Of a stretch of DNA of 64,000 bases, positions 58,501 through 64,000 are shown piece after piece. The stretch spans positions 47,290 to 111,289 of the forward strand of contig JAJECP010000022.1 of assembly GCA_022821985.1 (NCBI GenBank), read 5' to 3'. Position 1 is the first letter of the stretch. The number at the start of each line of letters is the position of its first letter. Position numbers and translations under genes: made by a program. Under the pieces are notes generated by a model. That model saw nothing but the letters and a program-made list of their open reading frames with translations. It did no database searches and was not told the origin of the DNA. The DNA is from Acidimicrobiia bacterium (GTDB lineage Bacteria > Actinomycetota > Acidimicrobiia > Acidimicrobiales > Poriferisodalaceae).

Positions 58501-58967
58501 ACAAGGCCAGCACCATGCGCAACTACTGGGTGCCCGGCGTCAACCGTCTCGGCACGTTCGGCTACTGGCAGTTCACCGAACTGCGGAACAACTGGGATTT
58601 TGCGAAGGATCTCGAGACTGCCATCGCTCAGGCGCGACGGGAAGCGGCTGCGTTCCGCGATGGTCGGCAGGCGCTCAACAGCCGTGATGCGGTGCTTGCC
58701 GCGCTGCGAGAGCTCAAGCCGCGCCTGCAAGAGGAGTTCGGCATAGCAAGCCTCAAGCTGTTCGGGTCATTCGCCCGCGACGAGGCTCATCTCACCAGTG
58801 ATATCGACCTCATTGTCGAATATCACACCGAGCCGGAGAGCTGGGGCAATTACGGCGAGGGCCCATTCTTGGAGGACGCCCTCGGTCGCAGAGTTGACAT
58901 CGCGGTCAGCAAGAAGCTGCGCGACCATGTGCGCCCGAACGCAGAGCGAGAAGCGATCGATGTATAG
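55587..58967 (+). CDS. Type III restriction endonuclease Res subunit with fused MntA-type nucleotidyltransferase domain
   Basis: 1126 residues. Helicase Walker A MATGSGKTTVMAML (near 178-192) and DEAH in LNDEAHHCY (near 314) belong to an SF2 translocase. VPDFILRVG and LVAEVKGFRG (near 938-963) form the PD-(D/E)XK nuclease. From about residue 1031 comes a complete minimal nucleotidyltransferase: NSRDAVLAALRELKP, LFGSFARDEAHLTSDIDLIVEY (GSX10DXD, 1060-1074) and RVDIAVSKKLRD with the third Asp. In known systems this domain is a free MntA antitoxin that modifies HepT. An internal GTG at 58692 could give a separate short form but lacks a ribosome site. The stop overlaps the HepT gene by 8 nt. Confidence 0.88.
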   Translation: MPDFYDQPILNSPYEAPARHWRLDDNRQPTGEIREWRRDASFISPIPAPRKHAKKGAKADKSSQQALVFDEQAESLAEAGQQYDLSELINTIRVEVAKWRAEPDERRWHVTAETARLLKHWRHFEFPGIRPFFCQVEAVETVIWLTEVAPNSVVGRRLRDRIAAASEQANPGVARLALKMATGSGKTTVMAMLIAWQTVNAVRHPQSQRFTRGFLVVAPGIPIRDRLRVLQPNDPDSYYRSRDLVPADMASELGKARIVITNYHAFIRRETMSLAKGSRALLQGHGPEIDTRETEGQMLQRVMPELMGTKGVMVLNDEAHHCYREKPGSADESDEPALTGDARKEAEDNAEAARVWMTGIEAVQRRLGLKRVIDLSATPFFLSGSGYAEGTLFGWVASDFSLMDAIECGIVKLPRVPVADNIPGNEMPTYRELWKHIGPKMPKKGLKAVGALDPEAVLPVELKSALDALYGHYEQVFQQWEANDDIDVPPCFIVVCNNTATSKVVYDYISGYRRDLPDGTETFHNGRLGLFRNFDTEGNALARPRTLLIDSRQLESGDALDPNFRAAASDEIERFRREIIERGGTSHEAQNLSDQDLLREVMNTVGKPGRLGGDTRCVVSVAMLTEGWDANTVTHVLGVRAFGTQLLCEQVVGRALRRQSYDLNEHGLFETEYADVFGVPFDFTAEPVIVKPKPPKPTVQVHAVSPERDACEIRFPRVAGYRVELPDDRLDAHFTEDSTLRLTPEMTGPTHTRGEGIIGEGVDFDLADTGNARRSTIVYYLTRYLLRTKWCDEQGQPRLHLFGQLKCITERWLDEHLVCEGGTTLSQLVSLQLLDQACERITTAIVEAERSVGGAVTASLDPFSPVGTTRDVNFTTSKTRRWRTRADLSHVNWAIGDSDWELEFCQVAEANPDVLAYVKNVGMGFEVPYRTGGQNRAYVPDFILRVGDGDGGGEPLHLVAEVKGFRGEDAKDKASTMRNYWVPGVNRLGTFGYWQFTELRNNWDFAKDLETAIAQARREAAAFRDGRQALNSRDAVLAALRELKPRLQEEFGIASLKLFGSFARDEAHLTSDIDLIVEYHTEPESWGNYGEGPFLEDALGRRVDIAVSKKLRDHVRPNAEREAIDV

Positions 58968-59322
58968 CTGCACTCTGCCTGAGGAATGGCTGCCGCACAT
59001 CAAGCGCATGATGGAAGCTGCTGAAAAGGCATCCGAATACGCTCAAGGCGTTCAGGAGTCCGATTTCCTTCCGGGCACGCTGGAGTATGACGCGTCGCTC
59101 ATGCAGCTCATGGTCCTTGCGGAAGCGGCCAATCGAGTGCCGCCGCCAGTACGAGAAGCACTCAGTGCCATTGTCTGGCACAAAATTCGCGGCCTGCGAA
59201 ACCGCATCGCACACGACTACGAGGGCCTCGAAGAAGACTCCGTGTGGAATACGGTGACCCTCCTGGTGCCGCAGCTCATCACCACACTGCGCGAAGTGCT
59301 CGCACAGCACAGCGAGGAGTGA
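58960..59322 (+). CDS. HepT-type HEPN-domain toxin RNase
   Basis: 120 residues. A helical HEPN domain with the RX4HXY motif Arg80-His85-Tyr87 (RNRIAHDY) and an upstream conserved helix YDASLMQLMVLAEAANRV. HepT toxins cut RNA, and their partner MntA disarms them by attaching AMP to the Tyr of RX4HXY. The ATG at 58960 overlaps the res stop by 8 nt, and the mod gene starts 3 bp after its stop, so res, hepT and mod form one transcript. There is no free mntA gene; its function must come from the Res fusion. Confidence 0.88.
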   Translation: MYSCTLPEEWLPHIKRMMEAAEKASEYAQGVQESDFLPGTLEYDASLMQLMVLAEAANRVPPPVREALSAIVWHKIRGLRNRIAHDYEGLEEDSVWNTVTLLVPQLITTLREVLAQHSEE

Positions 59323-59325
59323 TTG

Positions 59326-62300
59326 ATGGCCAAGCGCGGTGCCAAATCGAAGGAAGTCGAGAGCCTCACACATGATGAGTCGGCGCGGTTGAATATCCCG
59401 ACGGCCGAATACCAGACGCAGTCGTCAGACGAGGCGGTGGCTGCGATCCAAGTGGCATACAAGCGCCTCAATCGAGACCTCGACCCGCAGTTGGTGTGGC
59501 GTGGCAAGGACATGATCGACTGGGCCGATCTTGAGGTGTCGGCCCCGCCGCTGTACATCCAAGAAAAGGTGCATCCCAAAGCGCTGGTGGAAGATCTGCA
59601 ACGGCTGAGCCGTCAGCGCAGCGTCGAACAGGCAGCCTCCGAGGCTGGCTTTCAGATCGAATTGTTCTCCGACTTCAACGGGCTGCCCGCTGGTGATGCG
59701 AGAACGGAGTTCTACCAGCACCAGATGAATTGGTCGAACCGCATGATCCTCGGAGACAGCCTGCAGGTAATGGCAAGCTTGGCCGAGCGCGAAGGCCTAC
59801 GAGGCCAAGTGCAGTGCATCTATATCGATCCGCCATACGGCATCAAATTCAATTCCAACTTCCAATGGTCCACGAGAAGTCGGGATGTACGAGACGGCAA
59901 GGCCAACCACATCACTCGCGAACCTGAGCAAGTACGGGCATTCAGAGACACTTGGCAAGACGGCATCCACAGCTACCTGACGTACTTGCGCGACCGGCTG
60001 ACGGCTGCCCGTGGCCTCTTGACGGAGAGTGGATCCGTCTTCGTTCAGATCGGGGACGAGAATGTGCATCGCGTGCGCGCGTTGATGGATGAAGTCTTCG
60101 GTGCCGACAATGTCGTGGCGAACGTCATCTTCCGTAAGACAACTGGCAAGGCGGCATCTTCGTTGGACAACACATACGATGTGATTCTGTGGTATGCACG
60201 CAATAGCGAATACCTAAAGTTCCGAGAACTCAAATTCAGGCGTGACCCATCCGCTGATCAGAATTTCCGCTATGACTGGGACCGTTCAGGTGTGTTCAAG
60301 CGAGTTGGCAATGCTCCGTACCGTCTCGCGAGAATGAATCCACTCACGTCTCAATCTTCAAGCACTACGACGATATATGCATACGACTTCTGCGGCGGGC
60401 GATTTGTTCCCGGATCTGGCGGGTGGAAGACAAACAGCGCTGGAATGGATCGGTTGAGGAAATGTAGTCGCCTCACGTCTTCCGGGTCGACGCTTGGTTT
60501 TATCCGGCCGTTCGACGATTGGCCTCTGCAGGCCTACAACGATATTTGGGATGACACGCGCCAGAGCGGATTCGGAGATAAGCGGGTCTATGTGGTACAA
60601 ACTGCACCGCGCGTTATCGAACGCTGTTTGCTGATGGCGACTGATCCTGGCGATTTGGTGCTTGACCCCACGTGCGGTTCGGGAACCACGGCGTATGTGG
60701 CCGAGCAGTGGGGCAGACGCTGGATCACCATCGACACCTCGCGAGTCGCTTTGGCCTTGGCGCGAGTGCGGCTTATGGGGGCTCGCTATCCGTACTACCT
60801 GTTGTCCGACAGTCCCGAAGGGCAGCAGAAGGAAGCGGAACTCAGCCATGCCGAGCCGCCCGACACGGCGACCTACGGAGATGTCAGGCAGGGGTTCGTC
60901 TACGAACGCGTCCCGCACATCACGCTGCGATCGATTGCCAACAACGCTGAAATCGACGTCATCTACGAACAGCGTCAGCCGGTCGTCGAGACGGCGCTCG
61001 CCGATCTCAACTCGGCGCTCCGTGCAGACCCGCCGGAGCCGCTTGAGGTCTCGGTCGGAGGCCGCAAGGGCGAACGGATCGACTTCACCCAGCAACTCGA
61101 AGCGACCGTGCCGTTGCCCTCCGGCGAGGAGGCACCGGCGAGTGGCCTGCTGGAATGGGAGGTTCCCCGCGAGCGTCCTGACGACTGGCCGGCCGATGCC
61201 GTTGAGCCGCACGAACGCTTCTGGCAGGCTCGCCTCGACCGTCAGCGGGCAATCGACGAGTCCATCGCCGCCAAGGCTGACTTCGAGTTCCTCTACGACA
61301 AGCCGTACGAAGATAACTCGAAGGTGCGCGTGGCCGGACCGTTCACCGTCGAGAGCATTTCCCCGCACCGGTACTTGGCCCTTGATGCCGACGACCAGCT
61401 GATCGATCCGGTTGCCGAGGCACGGAGCAATGGCGAGGCACCGCAGGACTTCGTATCACTGATCCTCGACAACCTGCGAGCCGCCGGCGTGCAGCAGGTC
61501 CACAAGGCCGACCGCATCAACTTCGTCTCGCTCCAGCCTTGGCCCGGCGAGTACGTCTGCGCCGAGGGCGCCTACCTCGAATCCGCAGCGCTGCCAGCTA
61601 ACGGTCGCGACAGTGCTGAGTCGGCGACTACAGCGGCGAGTTCGGCGTCGCCTGCGCTCGATGCCGGGTCGAGCACCCCGGACAGTGCAGCACCGTCGGA
61701 GCAAGACGCTGCCGCATCAGCTGCGACACGCAGAGCAGCGATCTTCGTCGGCCCCGAATTCGGCACTGTCACGCGCCCCGACCTCGTTGCGGCTTCTCGC
61801 GAGGCAGCCGAGGCCGGCTTCGACGTGCTGATCGCCTGTGCCTTCAACTACGACGCGCACGCATCCGAGTTCACCAAGTCAGGACCGCTGCAAGTGCTGC
61901 AAGCCAGGATGAACGCTGACCTGCACATGGCGAGCGAGCTCAAGAGCACCGGCAGCGGCAACCTGTTCGTGATCTTCGGCGAGCCCGACATCAAACTGCT
62001 GACAACGCATCCCACCAGCGAAGGTGCCGAGCAGTTCTGCGTGAAGCTGCGAGGGATCGACGTGTTCGACCCCACCACCGGCGACATCCGCAGCGACGAG
62101 CCCGACTCCATCGCCTGCTGGTTCGTCGACACCAACTACGACCACGAGAGCTTCTTCGTGCGCCACGCTTACTTCCTCGGTGCCAACGACCCCTACAAGT
62201 CCCTCAAGACCACCCTCAAAGCCGAGATCGACGAAGACGCCTGGGCTTCCCTCCACAGCGACCTCTCCCGCCCCTTCCCCGCTCCCGAGACAGGCCACAT

Positions 62301-62403
62301 AGCCGTCAAGGTCATCAACCACCTCGGCGACGAGGTCATGAAAGTCTTCCGCGTCCCTGCCTCTGCCAACCAAGCCTCCAGCAATACGGACCAGACTTCG
62401 TAA
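59326..62403 (+). CDS. Type III site-specific DNA methyltransferase (Mod)
   Basis: 1025 residues, beta-class N6-adenine methyltransferase: motif IV IDPPYG (near 168) precedes motif I LVLDPTCGSGTTAYVAEQWGRRW (near 443-466), with the target-recognition region between. Mod-plus-Res is the type III arrangement. The part from 60181 to 60420, in that recognition region, is about 51% GC by hand count, against about 68% elsewhere, suggesting exchange of the recognition domain. A long C-terminal region includes an Ala/Ser-rich linker (about 765-800) and an unknown 200-residue domain. ATG 59326 is chosen (GAGGAGT site) over the TTG before it. Confidence 0.9.
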   Translation: MAKRGAKSKEVESLTHDESARLNIPTAEYQTQSSDEAVAAIQVAYKRLNRDLDPQLVWRGKDMIDWADLEVSAPPLYIQEKVHPKALVEDLQRLSRQRSVEQAASEAGFQIELFSDFNGLPAGDARTEFYQHQMNWSNRMILGDSLQVMASLAEREGLRGQVQCIYIDPPYGIKFNSNFQWSTRSRDVRDGKANHITREPEQVRAFRDTWQDGIHSYLTYLRDRLTAARGLLTESGSVFVQIGDENVHRVRALMDEVFGADNVVANVIFRKTTGKAASSLDNTYDVILWYARNSEYLKFRELKFRRDPSADQNFRYDWDRSGVFKRVGNAPYRLARMNPLTSQSSSTTTIYAYDFCGGRFVPGSGGWKTNSAGMDRLRKCSRLTSSGSTLGFIRPFDDWPLQAYNDIWDDTRQSGFGDKRVYVVQTAPRVIERCLLMATDPGDLVLDPTCGSGTTAYVAEQWGRRWITIDTSRVALALARVRLMGARYPYYLLSDSPEGQQKEAELSHAEPPDTATYGDVRQGFVYERVPHITLRSIANNAEIDVIYEQRQPVVETALADLNSALRADPPEPLEVSVGGRKGERIDFTQQLEATVPLPSGEEAPASGLLEWEVPRERPDDWPADAVEPHERFWQARLDRQRAIDESIAAKADFEFLYDKPYEDNSKVRVAGPFTVESISPHRYLALDADDQLIDPVAEARSNGEAPQDFVSLILDNLRAAGVQQVHKADRINFVSLQPWPGEYVCAEGAYLESAALPANGRDSAESATTAASSASPALDAGSSTPDSAAPSEQDAAASAATRRAAIFVGPEFGTVTRPDLVAASREAAEAGFDVLIACAFNYDAHASEFTKSGPLQVLQARMNADLHMASELKSTGSGNLFVIFGEPDIKLLTTHPTSEGAEQFCVKLRGIDVFDPTTGDIRSDEPDSIACWFVDTNYDHESFFVRHAYFLGANDPYKSLKTTLKAEIDEDAWASLHSDLSRPFPAPETGHIAVKVINHLGDEVMKVFRVPASANQASSNTDQTS

Positions 62404-63286
62404 ATTGCCATATTGGCGACGAGAATCCATGCAGTTCCGGGTATGCGGCGGGAACCGCCAAACGCGTAACCCAAACCGAGTCGAGGCCGCCCATGTCCGC
62501 TGGCATCCGAGGCCAATCGAGTTCTGGTTCGAAATCGCTTGCCGCGGCACTCGCTGCATCACTGCGGGTCACACCGAGGGGCAGCCAGATGAATAGGTGA
62601 ACTTCGTGCGCGCCATCCTCGATAGCACGCTGAACAGATGCATATTGTTGGCCGATGTGCTCCTCAGCGGTCGCGACAATGTCACTGCTTCCGGCCCAAG
62701 TTGCACGGTCAGTTCTTCGCAGATATATGGTTCCAGGTTCCCGCCAGCTCGCCGGATAGGCATGAGTGACTCCGAGTGATTGGAGCTGAGAGACGACTTC
62801 GCCACCTTGCGGGGCGATTTGATCTCGCGCGCTACTCATATACCGAACGCGGTCGTGCAGATTCTCGGTCTCGACGCGTTCAAGAAGGCCCGGCAGCTGA
62901 GGCACGGTTTCTTTCAACAGAGGCGGGCTGACTTCGCCGTCGTTCGCGTTGTCATCCGGGACACCGATGTTGACTTCCCAGCCAGTGTTGAGTGACGGTG
63001 CCGATATTGGGTTGATCTTCCGCAGTTCAGCTTTGAACGCTGCTCGCTCCGGTGACGTGTGGGACTTGACCTCGACCGCGAATCGACACCCATCATCGAA
63101 CAAGAGATCCAAGTCATACATGCCTGACGGACCGCCGGGGATGTCTCGCGCGAGCCAGCGCCGCGCTCCCAGCAACGTCTTCAGCAGTTCCCCAGCCCAG
63201 CGCTCCTCGGTGCTCTTGGCGGCACGATCCTCCGCTTCCCGAAAGGCCGCCTCGGTTGCCGTCTTGAGCGCTTCGGAATCAACCAC
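62336..63286 (-). CDS. PD-(D/E)XK-like nuclease protein
   Basis: 316 residues if GTG 63286 is the start; the longer frame upstream is Pro/Arg-rich and not a domain. GGPSGMYDLDLLFDDGCRFAVEVKSHTSPE has Asp60 and Glu72-Val-Lys74, the PD-(D/E)XK pattern. The C-terminal part has strands VHLFIWLPLGV and FSSPIWQF. It could be a restriction-like nuclease acting with the neighbouring system. Its 3' end overlaps the 3' end of mod by 68 bp in antisense, so the two transcripts can pair. The gene is otherwise alone on the minus strand here. Confidence 0.65.
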   Translation of the reverse strand: MVDSEALKTATEAAFREAEDRAAKSTEERWAGELLKTLLGARRWLARDIPGGPSGMYDLDLLFDDGCRFAVEVKSHTSPERAAFKAELRKINPISAPSLNTGWEVNIGVPDDNANDGEVSPPLLKETVPQLPGLLERVETENLHDRVRYMSSARDQIAPQGGEVVSQLQSLGVTHAYPASWREPGTIYLRRTDRATWAGSSDIVATAEEHIGQQYASVQRAIEDGAHEVHLFIWLPLGVTRSDAASAAASDFEPELDWPRMPADMGGLDSVWVTRLAVPAAYPELHGFSSPIWQFTKSGPYCWRLGWQRQGRGRLS

Positions 63287-63381
63287 TGGTCGCAAACTAC
63301 CGAGGACCGCCACGGTCTCCAGAAAATCGGGGTGGTGGTGTGACAGCCCCGCGCGAGGATGCCGGCGCGGAGGGAGGGCTG

Positions 63382-63948
63382 ATGACGGCTGAGGTTGTGA
63401 TTCTGAATCGTGAGGCGGTGGCGATTGCCGCGGACAGCGCTGCGACGGTCGTGGGCCGGGGTCCCAAGATCTACAACTCCGCGAACAAGCTGTTCGCGCT
63501 GTCGGCGGTGGAGCCGGTGGCGGTGATGATCTACGGCGCGGGGGCATTCGGGCCTATCCCGTGGGAAACCGTGGTGAAGGAGTACCGCAGGGCGCGCGGC
63601 GCGCGGGCTTTCGCGACGGTGGCTGAGCACGCCGCCGATTTCATCGACTATCTCTCGGACCTGACCCAGCATGTGTCCAGGGAGGAGCAGCTTGAGCGCG
63701 TGGCGATGACGGCGCGCTGGGAACTCGACACGGTCCGTGGGGCGGTCGAGCAAGCGATGCTCGTCGCATCCGCTGACGGTGCAGGTCTGGACAACGCCGC
63801 AGTCACCGAGCTCATCCTGGGAGTGCTCGACGCAACAATCGAGCAGCTCGCACACAGCGAGGGTCTGTCAGGAATTTTGTGTATCGGGCGTGGTCTGATG
63901 GTCCGCAGCCGTGGGCTGTGGGCCGGGGAGGATCATGTCTGTGACTGA
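63382..63948 (+). CDS. Ntn-hydrolase (proteasome beta-like) family protein
   Basis: 188 residues beginning MTAEVVILNREAVAIAADSAATV, then GPKIYNSANKLFALS and PVAVMIYGAGAFGPIPWETVVKEY. This N-terminal hydrophobic strand, ADSA motif and the following strands resemble a proteasome/HslV-like fold, though Thr2 rather than Thr1 would need processing and I do not claim activity. ATG 63382 has a GGGAGGG site. The 3' end overlaps the start of the next gene by 14 nt, so they are probably one operon. Role unknown. Confidence 0.6.
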   Translation: MTAEVVILNREAVAIAADSAATVVGRGPKIYNSANKLFALSAVEPVAVMIYGAGAFGPIPWETVVKEYRRARGARAFATVAEHAADFIDYLSDLTQHVSREEQLERVAMTARWELDTVRGAVEQAMLVASADGAGLDNAAVTELILGVLDATIEQLAHSEGLSGILCIGRGLMVRSRGLWAGEDHVCD

Positions 63949-64000
63949 TCTTGACATGCCGGCTGTGCCGGCGAGCGATGCTGCTGGTGAGGCGGCGATG
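63935..64000 (+). CDS. Unidentified protein, 5' end only (3' partial)
   Basis: ATG 63935 with a GGGGAGG site opens a frame that runs to the last base without a stop (22 codons: SVTDLDMPAVPASDAAGEAA...). An alternative GTG lies at 63941. The Asp/Ala-rich N-terminus is not diagnostic. Overlap with the preceding gene supports the start. Confidence 0.5.
   Translation, partial: MSVTDLDMPAVPASDAAGEAAM

Overview
The window is a high-GC, gene-dense bacterial chromosome segment. Starts are often GTG (sometimes TTG) and neighbouring genes frequently overlap by 4-8 nt. Four CaiB/BaiF CoA-transferase genes (two of them double-module), several crotonases, an LLM-class flavin oxidoreductase, an Rv2466c-type mycothiol-linked oxidoreductase and a DUF3556 membrane protein suggest an actinobacterium, perhaps of the Acidimicrobiia type. 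That placement is inference; no rRNA, tRNA or marker gene is present to fix it. No CRISPR array was seen, and no gene-free stretch exceeds 300 bp.

Layout. 1-1822: end of an MFS exporter and an epoxide-hydrolase-like enzyme. 1932-4282: a VapBC toxin-antitoxin pair, an orphan small protein and a PD-(D/E)XK protein. 4395-12014: a crotonase, a double CMD-domain protein, a divergent pair of dodecin genes (one fused to a second domain), a double CoA-transferase and a molybdopterin oxidoreductase. 12017-22284: a defence-like island. It has two related perfect palindromes, then a DUF4143 ATPase overlapping a 1446-residue NACHT-like NTPase with a C-terminal nuclease motif. Facing these are a KAP NTPase and a large N6-adenine methyltransferase. 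22456-46695: mainly acyl-CoA and xenobiotic-type metabolism, a serine-hydrolase lipoprotein, an acyl-CoA ligase, then cobU, a half-length cobT and cobS. 46729-55426: a small membrane protein, a branched-chain-amino-acid-type ABC transporter whose two permeases and one ATPase are fused in one polypeptide, LivF, a DUF3556 protein and a phytoene-desaturase-like oxidoreductase. 55587-63286: a type III restriction-modification locus containing an MntA/HepT toxin-antitoxin module, plus another PD-(D/E)XK nuclease. 63382-64000: an Ntn-hydrolase-like protein and the start of one more gene.

Two observations stand out. First, the Rv2466c-like gene at 33983-34645 has an in-frame TGA exactly at the first Cys of its CPWC active site, so it is most simply read as a selenoprotein; a standard gene call would start after the active site. 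Second, the type III Res subunit carries a C-terminal MntA-type nucleotidyltransferase domain (GSX10DXD). It overlaps by 8 nt a HepT toxin gene (RX4HXY), which sits directly before mod, tying restriction to a toxin-antitoxin pair in one operon.

Metabolic logic. The minus-strand run 34645 to 30305 (selenoprotein, ACMSD-like hydrolase, LLM oxidoreductase, acetoacetate-decarboxylase-like protein, VOC protein) looks like one operon. The plus-strand run 27480-30277 (small protein, crotonase, CoA-transferase, crotonase) is another. Together with the CoA ligase and the ABC importer they suggest import, CoA activation and beta-oxidation-like breakdown of unusual acids; substrates cannot be told from the sequence.
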